Origin: JAGVGT01 sp963807225
GTDB lineage: Bacteria; Desulfobacterota; Desulfobulbia; Desulfobulbales; JAGXFP01
Reading direction: 5' to 3'
Assembly: GCA_963807225.1 (NCBI GenBank)
Contig: CAWEAD010000011.1
Coordinates: 1 to 64,000 of the forward strand
DNA length: 64,000 nt
Under the pieces are notes generated by a model. That model had not been told where the DNA came from, made no database searches, and was given only the letters and a program-made list of their open reading frames with translations. Position 1 is the stretch's first letter. Each line of letters starts with the position of its first letter. Of this stretch, positions 9,950 to 18,393 are shown piece after piece. Position numbers and translations under genes: made by a program.

Positions 9950-11305
9950 TCAGCCCGACTGCCTGGCCATGTGATAGTCAATCTGGCTGTCGATGGCTTC
10001 CTGGAGTTCCTTATTCAGTTCGGTTCCCTGCAGGGCGGCGATGAAGGAGATCCATTCGGCCCGGCTCCGTTCTTCCTTGGTTTCCCGGTCGGCTTCCTGC
10101 GGCTTCTTGCTCGGCGGGCCGTCCGGGTGGCAGGTGGTGCAACCGGACTCGTAGATCTGCATTTCGCGCTTTTGCCTTTCGAAGTGGGTGGACAGGAGGC
10201 TCTTGACGTCGGTTATCTGCAGGCTGCGGCCGAACTGATCGTTGGCCATGGCGATCAGGCCGTCCAGCTGCTTGTTGGTATCGCTCAGGGTTAAAGTCTC
10301 CCCGGAATTGTAGCGCGGATGGCAAAGCCGGCACTTGCCGTAGAAAATCCGGGCCAGGGTAAGTTCCCGGCGATGGAAGTAGGCGGCCAGGATCTCGACC
10401 TTTGCATCGGTAATCAGCTCCGGCGCTTTCTGCTGCATGCGTTTGATCGTGGCCAGCCATTGCGCTTCGGACATGCTCCGGCTGTTGATCCGGGCATCGC
10501 TGTGACATTTCGTGCAGGTCTGCCGAAAGGTCTCGACCTCACGCCGCTGAACGGTGACGTGGAAATCCACCAGGTTTTTGACATCGGAGTCGGTAATCGC
10601 ACCGTTGCTGTATGACTGCATCCTCCTGATGGTCTGCTCCCAGGCCTTCGGGTCCTTGATGACCGAGAGCGCCCGGCTCGCCTGGTGGCAGGTGGTGCAT
10701 TTCTTCCTGAACAACTCCAGGTCCTTCCCCAAAGAGAGGCCGCTGTCCTCGATCTGGGAAGAGACGGCGTGGAGACTACTGTCCAGCGCCTCCTTCTGGG
10801 CCCGGATATGGTACCTGATGATAATCTCGACATCCTGATCGGAGATGTTGTTGCCGGCTTTCTCCTGCATGCGTTTAATAATGGCCCGGGCCTGCTCGTC
10901 GCTCAGCTTCTTCTCCAGGAAGACCTTGCCGGGATGGCATTTCTCGCACTTCTCCTTGAAGAGGGCGGCCTCGCTTGCCTGTCTGTCCACGTGGTAGCGG
11001 ACCAGCTGCGCTATTTCCGCCTGGCTGATGTCGGCCTGGTGCTCTACCCTCATCCGGGTAATGGTGCTGCGCCAGACCTCCTCCGAACGATATTTCCCCA
11101 GGGCTCGTTCCAGGTCATGACACTTGCTGCATTTGGCCTTGAATAGTTCGGCCCCGGATAAGGGCGCGGGAGCGGCTTTGGGGCCGGCAAGCTGCTGGCA
11201 GCCCAAACCGGCGAACAGAAGAACCGAGACAAGCAGCAGGGAAAGACCGGTCGAAAGGGAAATTCTCAATATTACCTGCGAAGAATAATTATTCTCAACT
11301 CGCAT
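9950..11305 (-). CDS. Six-heme modular c-type cytochrome
   Basis: An exported electron-transfer protein of about 451 residues. It has an N-terminal hydrophobic segment ending in AGLGCQQL (signal peptide, possibly a lipoprotein, although the lipobox is not canonical). Six CxxCH heme sites follow: CSKCH, CEKCH, CTTCH, CTKCH, CRLCH and CTTCH. They sit in six tandem modules of about 60-70 residues with a shared pattern: an FKxKCxxCH-type site, then W or A plus xxIxRMQ, then a stretch ending in YHV/FHV. I chose the ATG at 11305 because AGAGGAAGG precedes it at good distance; the ATG at 11332 has no such site. The partner proteins are unknown; this repeat layout suggests a heme wire in the periplasm or at the outer membrane (inference). 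Confidence 0.85.
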   Translation of the reverse strand: MRVENNYSSQVILRISLSTGLSLLLVSVLLFAGLGCQQLAGPKAAPAPLSGAELFKAKCSKCHDLERALGKYRSEEVWRSTITRMRVEHQADISQAEIAQLVRYHVDRQASEAALFKEKCEKCHPGKVFLEKKLSDEQARAIIKRMQEKAGNNISDQDVEIIIRYHIRAQKEALDSSLHAVSSQIEDSGLSLGKDLELFRKKCTTCHQASRALSVIKDPKAWEQTIRRMQSYSNGAITDSDVKNLVDFHVTVQRREVETFRQTCTKCHSDARINSRSMSEAQWLATIKRMQQKAPELITDAKVEILAAYFHRRELTLARIFYGKCRLCHPRYNSGETLTLSDTNKQLDGLIAMANDQFGRSLQITDVKSLLSTHFERQKREMQIYESGCTTCHPDGPPSKKPQEADRETKEERSRAEWISFIAALQGTELNKELQEAIDSQIDYHMARQSG

Positions 11306-11383
11306 GGACCTTCCTCTGGTGTTGTTTGCCATCGCTGACAGGTTTCATGGGCTGTTAAGCTAATCGATCAGGCAACCTGGTAT

Positions 11384-12226
11384 TCACTCTTTGCCGGCCA
11401 CGGCGATCAGGTGGGCGCTGACACCCTGCAGGGCCGGTTCGCTTTCCAGGGTCCGAGCCATTTCCAGCAGGAGAGCGCGGTTTTCGGCGGACTCCCACCA
11501 GTCGTTGAAATCCGGCAGCAGCCAGGCAGGACCTTCCACTCCGAAGAGACCGGTCAAAGTGAAGCCCGCCTCCAGCACTTCGGCGCGCAACTCCTCCGGG
11601 TGGTGAAAGAAGGTGGCCATGAAGTATTCCGGTTTGCCGATCGGGTTGCGGTGCTGGCCGTTTTCCAGATCCTGCCGGACGATCTCGGCAAAGCGGGAAT
11701 CTTTGAGGTTGCCGCTGCGCAGGCCGTCAAACAGGGAGGCGAAGCGGGAGATACCCATGGCCAAGAGCACCCCGCCCGGTTTCAGTACCCGCCGGGCCTC
11801 TACCAAGGCGCGATGCCGGTCTCCGAGGTCGGTGAGATGATAGAGGGGACCGAAGAGCATAACCGCATCGGCCGTGTTTTCTTCCCAGGGCAATTCGCGG
11901 GCATCCCCGACCCGGGCGCTGGCCAGGGGGGCCTCAGGTTGAAGTTCGGAAGCCTCCTGGGCCAGACGGACATGCAGAGGGGAAAGGTCGAGCAGGTGTA
12001 CTTCATATCCCCGCTGGGCCAGCCAGCAGGCATGGGCGCCGGGACCACCGCCGAGATCATAGATCCGGGCCGGAGGTGGCGGCAGGAAGCGTTGGAGCAA
12101 TTCCCGGGTACGTTCCCGGTCAAGCCGGCCGACCCCGCGCTGCAGACGGCGGGCCTCGAAGCCCGGGGCGTAATACTCGGTGATCTCTTCGGCTTTTGGC
12201 GATTTGGATTGCCGGTGTCCGGTCAT
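11384..12226 (-). CDS. Class I SAM-dependent methyltransferase
   Basis: The 280-residue product carries a Rossmann-type SAM-binding motif (IYDLGGGPGAHACWLA), an acidic strand-2 end (VHLLDLSP), the motif IV region (DAVMLFGPLYHL) and the following motif RRVLKPGGVLLAMG, typical of the Methyltransf_11/UbiE-like group. The substrate cannot be told from sequence. It lies alone between the six-heme cytochrome and the SH3 protein on the same strand. Confidence 0.8.
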   Translation of the reverse strand: MTGHRQSKSPKAEEITEYYAPGFEARRLQRGVGRLDRERTRELLQRFLPPPPARIYDLGGGPGAHACWLAQRGYEVHLLDLSPLHVRLAQEASELQPEAPLASARVGDARELPWEENTADAVMLFGPLYHLTDLGDRHRALVEARRVLKPGGVLLAMGISRFASLFDGLRSGNLKDSRFAEIVRQDLENGQHRNPIGKPEYFMATFFHHPEELRAEVLEAGFTLTGLFGVEGPAWLLPDFNDWWESAENRALLLEMARTLESEPALQGVSAHLIAVAGKE

Positions 12227-12310
12227 TTCAATATTTTCCGCCTAAAATAAGCATCCTGGGGTTCCGGGATTTCCGCCCCTCACCTGAAGGCAACCTTCAG
12301 TCGACATACC

Positions 12311-12342
12311 CAAAAAAAAACCGGCGGCTCACCGCCCCCGGC
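12311..12342 (-). terminator. Terminator after the SH3-domain gene
   Basis: On the minus strand a GC-rich hairpin (CCGGGGGCGG, loop TGAG, CCGCCGG) is followed by nine T residues. It lies 25 bases downstream of the SH3 gene stop and closes the cluster that begins upstream at the NapH-like gene. Confidence 0.75.
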
Positions 12343-12366
12343 AAAAAATCGTTATTGCAGCCGAAA

Positions 12367-12810
12367 TCACCAACCCCAGAGCAGGCTTCGGCTGATCCAG
12401 CCGACCAGGCCGTTCTCGTGCTTGACCCTGGCCCAACCATCCTTTACCTTCAGGGTCTTGAAAACCACACCGTAGTTGGCCTTGCCCACCAACCGATAAT
12501 TGTCGCCCGGACCGGAGCGCATGTTCACCCGCCGCTTCTTGACGATCAGGTGCGGTTCGTGGTCCACCAGGGATTTATAGATCCAGCCCTCGTCGCCCTC
12601 GAAATCCTCCACCTTAAACCAGCTCCCCTGATGCTCCAGAACCTTCAAGGGATATCCGGTTCCCAGTTCCCAGAGGACCGCATACTTATCACCTGGGCCG
12701 GAACGCATATTGACATTGTTGGCATTGACGCTGACCATGGTGATGGCCTGGGCCGAACCGCCACCCAGAACCAGAAGAAAGACTAACCATACTGCAACAC
12801 GCTTAAACAT
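12367..12810 (-). CDS. Secreted protein with two bacterial SH3 domains
   Basis: A 147-residue protein with a signal peptide (AVWLVFLLVLGGGSAQA) and two SH3b domains, each starting with the pattern VNMRSGPGDxY and ending in GWI. SH3b domains bind cell-wall peptides or other ligands in the periplasm. The ATG at 12810 has GGAG six bases upstream and is preferred over the ATG at 12822. It is the last gene of a run starting with the thiamine-binding-fold gene at 14237. Confidence 0.8.
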   Translation of the reverse strand: MFKRVAVWLVFLLVLGGGSAQAITMVSVNANNVNMRSGPGDKYAVLWELGTGYPLKVLEHQGSWFKVEDFEGDEGWIYKSLVDHEPHLIVKKRRVNMRSGPGDNYRLVGKANYGVVFKTLKVKDGWARVKHENGLVGWISRSLLWGW

Positions 12811-12838
12811 ACCGCTCTCCATCTTACGCTACAATTTC

Positions 12839-13747
12839 TCATAATTTGGGCCGCACCGGGGCCGGATTCGGCCGGGCCAGGGTGCGGCCGGCCCGTAGAG
12901 GTATCCCTCCGACTTCCAAATATATGGCGTCGAAGCGGCAGGCCTTGGTCATACATTTCATGCAGGTGATACAATCCATGTCGTTAGGGGATTCGTCGAA
13001 CTTTACCCCCATCGGGCAGACCGGGTGACAGGCCCCGCATCTGACGCAATTATCCTTGTCCCATCTGAGTCGGACCATCCGCACCCGGCTGAACAAGGCG
13101 TAAAAGGCCCCGAGCGGGCAGGCCACCCGGCAGAAAGGCCGGCTGGACAAGACGCTCCAGACCACAAACCCCAACATGATAACAAGTTTGTTTAAAAAAA
13201 TGAAGCCCAGGCCGGCCTGTAAGTTGGGCTGCAACCCCAGCATCGGCAGCCCCGCCTCCAGGGTGCCGGCCGGGCAGACATACTTGCAGAACCAGGGCTC
13301 GCCGGCCCCGAACTGGTCCAAGGCAAAAAGCGGCAAGAGGATGACGAAGACGATCAGAAAGAAAAACTTACCATAGCGCAGCACCCGGGGAAACCGGTAC
13401 TTGGGCGAGGGAATCTTGTGCAGGAGTTCCTGGATGAAACCGAAGGGGCAGGCCCAGCCGCAGATCATCCGCCCGAAGAGACCACCCAAAATCCCGGCCG
13501 AGCCAACGACATAAAGGCCGAAAAAATATTGCCCCGCATCAAGCGACAAGCGGACGTTGGCCAACAACTGCTGGATCGAGCCGATGATGCAATAGGTGGT
13601 TGAGGCCGGACAGGAATAGCAGTTAAGCCCGGGGGCGCAGATAACCTTGAGCGGGCCCTGGTAGAGGGAGCGGCTGAAGGGAAACCCCCAATAGCCGTTC
13701 ATCAGAAACCCGAAGATGATTTGGACCCACTTCCGAACGAAGTTCAT
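12839..13747 (-). CDS. NapH-like membrane ferredoxin (4Fe-4S polyferredoxin)
   Basis: A 302-residue inner-membrane protein. It has about four to five membrane segments, CxxxCP-type cysteine motifs (GWACPFGF, KYVCPAGT, RVACPLGAFYALF) and two cytoplasmic 4Fe-4S ferredoxin clusters (CVRCGACHPVCP, CITCMKCMTKAC). Proteins of the NapH/CcoG/YccM group move electrons between the quinone pool and periplasmic or cytoplasmic partners. Its start lies two bases after the stop of the small CD1871A gene and has only a weak ribosome site, so coupling is likely. The precise role is not known. Confidence 0.85.
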   Translation of the reverse strand: MNFVRKWVQIIFGFLMNGYWGFPFSRSLYQGPLKVICAPGLNCYSCPASTTYCIIGSIQQLLANVRLSLDAGQYFFGLYVVGSAGILGGLFGRMICGWACPFGFIQELLHKIPSPKYRFPRVLRYGKFFFLIVFVILLPLFALDQFGAGEPWFCKYVCPAGTLEAGLPMLGLQPNLQAGLGFIFLNKLVIMLGFVVWSVLSSRPFCRVACPLGAFYALFSRVRMVRLRWDKDNCVRCGACHPVCPMGVKFDESPNDMDCITCMKCMTKACRFDAIYLEVGGIPLRAGRTLARPNPAPVRPKL

Positions 13748-13749
13748 AA

Positions 13750-13914
13750 TTAACCGATACCGATGCAGCTGAGGCAGGTCTGGACCGCTTGCTCGAGCAC
13801 CCTGCCCGGCTCATCCAGGGTGATGCCCACGAACCAGAGCAGCAGGAAAAATCCGATAACCAGGAAAGGTGCCCGCCGCACCCGATGGATTTTTCTTTCG
13901 CCACTGTCCGTCAT
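13750..13914 (-). CDS. Small CD1871A-family CxxC membrane protein
   Basis: A 54-residue open frame preceded by AGGAGGGTGGCC. It has a basic N-terminus, one membrane helix (FLVIGFFLLLWFVG) and a C-terminal tail ending TCLSCIGIG. That ending is the hallmark of the CD1871A CxxC-motif family, which I recall as commonly encoded next to NapH-like 4Fe-4S proteins. The CxxC pair probably sits at the membrane surface and may take part in thiol or metal chemistry with the NapH-like neighbour (inference). Confidence 0.82.
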   Translation of the reverse strand: MTDSGERKIHRVRRAPFLVIGFFLLLWFVGITLDEPGRVLEQAVQTCLSCIGIG

Positions 13915-13925
13915 GGCCACCCTCC

Positions 13926-14237
13926 TTACTCTCCCTCAAGCTCCAGACGCTGGTTGACCGAAGCAACCTTGTCGCCCAGAGCGATTTTTTTGTCGCGCCG
14001 ATCATCGATGATGATCTGGGTTACCACCCGGCGACAACCCTTGCTGAATGGCAATTCGTGAATCCGGGCGGCCACGGCCAGCAACTCTTCGGCCGAGCCT
14101 TCGATGGTGGTACCCATGTCGGTGAGCCGGCAGCTCATCCCTTCTTTTCTCAGGCGTTTGACGATGGAGGCGACGAACTCACCGATACTGGCGGATGCCG
14201 TTCCCACCGGAATCACATTGATCTGCATCAAGGCCAT
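13926..14237 (-). CDS. MTH1187-family thiamine-binding-fold protein
   Basis: The product of about 103 residues begins MALMQINVIPVGTA and continues with VASIVKRLRKEG, TDMGTTIEGSAEELL and RVVTQIIIDDRRDK, matching the UPF0045/MTH1187 family with a YkoF-like thiamine-binding fold. I chose the ATG at 14237, with GAGG nine bases upstream, rather than the TTG at 14252. It heads a run with the CD1871A and NapH-like genes. The true ligand in this family is uncertain. Confidence 0.82.
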   Translation of the reverse strand: MALMQINVIPVGTASASIGEFVASIVKRLRKEGMSCRLTDMGTTIEGSAEELLAVAARIHELPFSKGCRRVVTQIIIDDRRDKKIALGDKVASVNQRLELEGE

Positions 14238-14248
14238 GGTTCCATTCC

Positions 14249-14795
14249 TCAATTATCGTCTTCGCCCTCTTTCGAGCCGATCCGGTCGATGATGTCCCGA
14301 TCCATTTCCTCGCTGTAATCGGAATAATCGTCATCCTCCCGGCCGCCGCCGGAGATAGATATCCGGCAAGGGCTTGCTTTGGCCGCCCGCCAGACCCAGA
14401 TAAAGCGACTCATCCCCGCTCTCGACTGCTTGCCCTGCGCCCGCCTCGCCCAGCTTCCCTTCCTGCCGATAGTTATAATAGACGATATTCTGCAGGTGGC
14501 AGAAACTGTCCTCGTCCACTCCGTCAAATTGCAGGGCCACGCCATCGGCCTGCACCCGGACCACCTGCCCCTTCAAGGCCAGCATCAGGGAACTGCTGCG
14601 ACCGATCAGACGGAATTCCACCGCGCATTTGTCCCAGGGCTCAACTCCGGTCACCCCTTCGACAAAGACCCCGCTGATGCTGATATCCATGATCTGACAG
14701 TCATCGAAAACCCGGCCGCCGTCGAATTTCAAGCGGGCTGTGGCCCGGAAGGTGACCCGTGCGTCACGGCGTCTTTCGCTTTCAGATTCCGTCAT
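14249..14795 (-). CDS. PilZ-domain protein, probable frameshift near the C-terminus
   Basis: The N-terminal 110 residues form a PilZ domain: the arginine motif appears as ERRRDARV and the second motif as DISISGVFVEG, so c-di-GMP binding is expected. In the given frame the protein ends in LRRRPGG at 14331. In the adjacent frame an acidic stretch (DDDYSDYSEEMDRDIIDRIG) continues to a stop at 14249. A single indel in the GGCGG run near 14345 would join them, giving about 181 residues; I prefer this reading but cannot prove it. Confidence 0.7.
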
Positions 14796-14908
14796 CCGTC
14801 ATCGCTTTGCTAACTTAATATTTCACCGGCATCGTTTTCGGGGTGGGAATTCCGCAACCGCTCAGCATTTTTCACTATAATATATTGACGATTAATGCCA
14901 ACCTGATT

Positions 14909-15298
14909 TCAGCACCCTGACCCGGCTCGGTTATTCCCGGGACCGGCGGCCAATCTGGCCTTGAGCTGATTAAATCTTCCGTAGAGCTTGTCCAGCACCT
15001 CCGCCTCCCGGGACGACCCGGGCTCATCTTCCTCCAGCAGAGCGACCAGGTGGGCCAAAGCCTGCTTGAGAAAATCAAGCACGGCCGGTGGCGTCGCCAG
15101 ACCTCGGGGACGAAGATAATCCACGGCCGCCCGGGCCATGGCGCAGATCACCAGCACCGACCGGCGGTGCCGGGAATCGGCCTCCACCAACGCCAAGGCC
15201 TGGAGCAGCCCTTCCGCCCGCCGTTCATTCAGCCGCCAGTCCGAGGCCAGGAGCTCTCCCTTCAGCCGCAGCAATGCTTCATCCAGGGTGCATATCAT
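14909..15298 (-). CDS. Hypothetical helical protein
   Basis: A protein of about 129 residues starting MICTLDEALLRLK and predicted to be almost entirely helical, with leucine- and alanine-rich heptad-like stretches (GELLASDWRLNERRAEGLL, FLKQALAHLVALL). There is no signal peptide, membrane segment or motif that I recognise. An in-frame start at 15385 would add 29 residues overlapping the pilD promoter and is less likely. It is divergent from pilD. Confidence 0.6.
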   Translation of the reverse strand: MICTLDEALLRLKGELLASDWRLNERRAEGLLQALALVEADSRHRRSVLVICAMARAAVDYLRPRGLATPPAVLDFLKQALAHLVALLEEDEPGSSREAEVLDKLYGRFNQLKARLAAGPGNNRAGSGC

Positions 15299-15400
15299 GA
15301 GAAATCCCGTCCCCCGCTTAATTACCGGCAACTTTATGTTTCCCTGCCCGGCAAAATAAAATATAGTTTTCAATCCTGTAAACAAAAAATAAGCCGAGCC

Positions 15401-16198
15401 ATGACTGCCAACACCCTGTCCTTACTGACCATCTGCAGTGCCCTTCTGGGCGCCATTTTCGGTAGTTTCCTGAACGTGGTAATCCTCCGGCTGCCTCGGG
15501 AAGAGGCTTCCATCGTCTACCCGGCTTCCCACTGTCCCGGCTGTCAGGCCCCCCTATCCTGGTACGACAATATCCCGATTTTGAGCTTTCTCCTGCTTCG
15601 AGCCCGCTGCCGCAATTGCCGCATGAAGATCTCCTGGCAGTATCCCTTGGTGGAAGCGGCCATGACCATCCTCTCGGTCGCTCTCTTCCTCCACTTCGGA
15701 CCGACCTGGCTCTTCGTCATCTATTTCGTTTTCTGTGCCGCTCTCCTGGCTATCTTCGTCATTGACCTCCATCATCAGATCATTCCCGACCTGATCAGCC
15801 TGCCCGGCATCGTCCTGGGCTTCGCCTTCGCCTTCATCAACCCCCTGGTCGGCTGGCAGAGTTCGATCTTGGGCATCCTGATCGGCGGCGGCTCACTTTA
15901 TCTGATCGCCGCCGGCTACTACCTGTTCACTAAACGCGAGGGCATGGGCGGCGGCGACATCAAGCTACTGGCCATGATCGGCGCCTTCCTGGGCTGGCAG
16001 TCCCTGCTCTTTGTAATCTTCGCCAGTTCGATCCTGGGCTCGCTGGTGGGAATCGGGGCAATGCTCAAGCAAAAGAAGGGCGGCAAGACCGTGCTGCCCT
16101 ATGGTCCTTTCCTGGCCCTGGCCGCAGTCATCTATCTCTTTTTCCAGGCGGAGATCAGGGATATCTTCATCAACTTTTATCTGCCCCCGCCAAACTAA
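15401..16198 (+). CDS. pilD: Prepilin peptidase / N-methyltransferase PilD
   Basis: PilD cleaves type IV pilin and type II secretion pseudopilin leaders and methylates the new N-terminus. The 265-residue product has the GSFLNVVILRLPR start and the cytoplasmic zinc-binding cysteines (CPGCQAPLSWYDNIPILS, CRNCRMKISWQYPLVE). It also has both catalytic aspartates, in FVIDLHHQIIPDLISLPG and in GMGGGDIKLLAMIGA, with about eight membrane helices. The long upstream open frame is not used; the ATG at 15401 starts the family domain. No pilin gene is in the window. Confidence 0.93.
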   Translation: MTANTLSLLTICSALLGAIFGSFLNVVILRLPREEASIVYPASHCPGCQAPLSWYDNIPILSFLLLRARCRNCRMKISWQYPLVEAAMTILSVALFLHFGPTWLFVIYFVFCAALLAIFVIDLHHQIIPDLISLPGIVLGFAFAFINPLVGWQSSILGILIGGGSLYLIAAGYYLFTKREGMGGGDIKLLAMIGAFLGWQSLLFVIFASSILGSLVGIGAMLKQKKGGKTVLPYGPFLALAAVIYLFFQAEIRDIFINFYLPPPN

Positions 16199-16205
16199 AA
16201 CGGTC

Positions 16206-17141
16206 ATGGTCGACCACACCCAACTCCTGGACCACCTCAGCATCGGCGCCGCCGTCATCGACCCCGAATTAAAAATCCTCTTCTGGAATCGCTGGATGGC
16301 CGAGCATAGCCTGCTCGACAAGCAAGAGGTGCAGGGCCGGCCGATCCAGGAAGTGCTACCCGGCCTGGCAGACAAGGGTTTCGTCAAGAAGGCCCGCGAG
16401 GTATTCCGCCGGGGGCAGCCGAGCTTTTTCAACAAAAAACTGCACCGAAACATTTTCCCCTTCTTCTCAGGCCGTTCCTACATAGAGAAGAAACTGACCC
16501 CCATGGAGCAGACGGTGATCCTCTCCCCGCTACTGGACGAGAATGGCGCCACCATCGAGTTATTGGTCTCGGTCTTCGATATTTCCGACTGGATTTCTTA
16601 CCAGAATGAGCTGCTGCGTTCCCAGACCGAACTGCAGCGCTTGAGCCAGACCGACGAACTGACTCAGGCCCCAAACCGCCGCAACATCTTGGAGCGCCTG
16701 GCCGAGGAACTGACGCTGCACAAACGCAAAAAACGGCCCATGTCCCTGGCCCTGCTGGATGTCGACCACTTCAAGGAGGTCAACGACAACTTCGGTCACC
16801 AGGTGGGGGATGTCATCCTGCGGGAAATGGCCCAGCTGATCAGGGGCCGGCTACGGAATTACGACGCCCTGGGCCGCTATGGCGGGGAGGAATTCTTGCT
16901 GATCCTGCCGGAAACCACACAGGTACAGGCCTTGCGAATCTGCGACCGCTTGCGCCAGGTGGTGGAGAGCGAGGAATTCATCATTGGCGGCCGGTGCTAC
17001 CGCATCACCGTCAGCCTGGGGGTGGCCGGCAAGGAGGAAGAGGGGAATCCTTCCCAGGAAAGCCTGATCAACGAGGCCGACCGCTGCCTTTACCGCGCCA
17101 AGGAAGCCGGACGCAACCGCGCAATCGGCAAGGAATCGTAG
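16206..17141 (+). CDS. PAS-GGDEF diguanylate cyclase
   Basis: The 311-residue product has an N-terminal PAS-type sensor (LDHLSIGAAVIDPELKILFW to SVFDISDW, residues 5-130) and a C-terminal GGDEF domain (residues 150-308). The active-site loop is GGEEF, competent in this family, and an inhibitory I-site RNYD lies five residues upstream, so product feedback is expected. It starts eight bases after pilD and is probably co-transcribed. It makes c-di-GMP, which the PilZ proteins at 14.3 and 44.5 kb could read. Confidence 0.92.
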   Translation: MVDHTQLLDHLSIGAAVIDPELKILFWNRWMAEHSLLDKQEVQGRPIQEVLPGLADKGFVKKAREVFRRGQPSFFNKKLHRNIFPFFSGRSYIEKKLTPMEQTVILSPLLDENGATIELLVSVFDISDWISYQNELLRSQTELQRLSQTDELTQAPNRRNILERLAEELTLHKRKKRPMSLALLDVDHFKEVNDNFGHQVGDVILREMAQLIRGRLRNYDALGRYGGEEFLLILPETTQVQALRICDRLRQVVESEEFIIGGRCYRITVSLGVAGKEEEGNPSQESLINEADRCLYRAKEAGRNRAIGKES

Positions 17142-17164
17142 GTCAATCGCCCGGCCTGGGCACC

Positions 17165-18010
17165 TCAAGCCTCGAAACGTTCGATAATCTTCCCGTCCCG
17201 ATCAAAACGGCAGGCGGCCAGGTAGGGATCGTGGTAGGAAAGAAACCAGCGCTCTTCAGCCACCGCCTTGGCGATCAGCTCTTCCTTGGCGGCAATGGAA
17301 TCCAGGGGGAAGTTGTCGTAGGGAGTAATCCACTGCGGGTGGAAGTAAGCCTGGTTGGGTAAAAGATCGCCCAGATGTACCGCCTTTGCCCCGGCTGAAT
17401 CGAGCCAGACCGCCTGATGGCCCCGGGTATGGCCGCCGGTGAGTTGCAGGCGGATCCCGGCCACCGGTTCGGCCTCACCATCGACCAGCCGCAATCGTTC
17501 GCTTTCCTTCAGCAGATCCAGGTTCACCGGCCAATAGGAGCTGGCCGCCCGCCTATGCGGATTCAAGACGTCCTCCCATTCGACCCGCTGCACATGATGC
17601 AGGGCGCGGGGCCAGGTCAGTTCCAAACGCCCGTTCGCGTCGCTGCTTACCACCCCGCCGGCATGGTCGAAATCACAGTGGGTCAGGATGACGTGGTCGA
17701 TATCGTCCCGATCCAGGCCCAACTCAGCCAGGCTCTCCAGAGCCCGCCAGGGCGCGGTGACCCGGAAGATCTGCCGTTGCTTGTCGGTCAGCTTATTGCC
17801 CAGGCCGGTGTCGATAATGATGTTGGCCTCTGGGGTCCTGACCAGGATCGGGGTGTTGACCAGCCGAATATAACCGTCGGCCGAACTGGGAAACTTCTTC
17901 TGCCAGAGAGCCCGGGGGACCACCCCGAACATACAGCCCCCCTCCAGCTCGAACTCCCCCCCTTCAAGCCAGAAAATCTCGAATTCGCCCAGTCGCAAAG
18001 GTCCTGTCAT
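17165..18010 (-). CDS. Metallo-beta-lactamase-fold hydrolase (lactonase-like)
   Basis: The 281-residue product has the metal site HCDFDHAGG (a variant of HxHxDH), a further histidine in GGHTRGHQAV, the bridging aspartate in HLGDLLP and a final histidine in SYHDPY. The N-terminal part (NTPILVRTPEANIIIDTGLG) matches the N-acyl homoserine lactonase-like branch. The substrate is unknown. I chose the ATG at 18010, with GGAG six bases upstream, over an ATG at 18091. It is convergent with the diguanylate cyclase. Confidence 0.85.
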   Translation of the reverse strand: MTGPLRLGEFEIFWLEGGEFELEGGCMFGVVPRALWQKKFPSSADGYIRLVNTPILVRTPEANIIIDTGLGNKLTDKQRQIFRVTAPWRALESLAELGLDRDDIDHVILTHCDFDHAGGVVSSDANGRLELTWPRALHHVQRVEWEDVLNPHRRAASSYWPVNLDLLKESERLRLVDGEAEPVAGIRLQLTGGHTRGHQAVWLDSAGAKAVHLGDLLPNQAYFHPQWITPYDNFPLDSIAAKEELIAKAVAEERWFLSYHDPYLAACRFDRDGKIIERFEA

Positions 18011-18393
18011 CTTCTGCTCCAGCCATTTGAGTCGCTTTATACGCCCACCATGATAGCTGAGCAGTACGTTGACATACTCTTTCGGCATCATTTAAGCGAA
18101 GGCGGGGGCAATATCACCGCCAGAAACCTAACCAGCCTTGCCAGGATTGGTCTTATGAGGCGGTTCCCCTAACAACACAGGTAAAGGGAACATTAACCAA
18201 CCCAAGCCCTCCACAGCCAGGGTGAGGAAGAGTTTTGCAAAAACTACTGCACCACCATCAGCCAGTCAATAGCCTTATATCCACAACCATTAATGCTTGC
18301 CGCTAAATTTTTATTTACGTAGTATCCATTCTTGTGATAGCAATTTCTTTGGGGAATTGCACACTGAGCAAAAAAAAGGCGGGGGGATGCTGC
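18011..18393. other. Divergent intergenic region before the exopolysaccharide locus
   Basis: This region of about 380 bases separates the lactonase-like gene (minus) from the epimerase (plus). It should contain both promoters. I see AT-rich stretches near 18300-18350 that could be a promoter, but no operator, riboswitch or small gene that I can support. Confidence 0.3.

Noticed and set aside
15050..15400. N-terminal extension of pilD
   Set aside because: The extension overlaps the divergent hypothetical gene and has no PilD similarity; the family sequence starts at 15401.
18340..18375. Sigma-54 promoter look-alike (TTTGGGGAATTGCAC)
   Set aside because: The spacing between the GG and GC elements is too short for a -24/-12 promoter.
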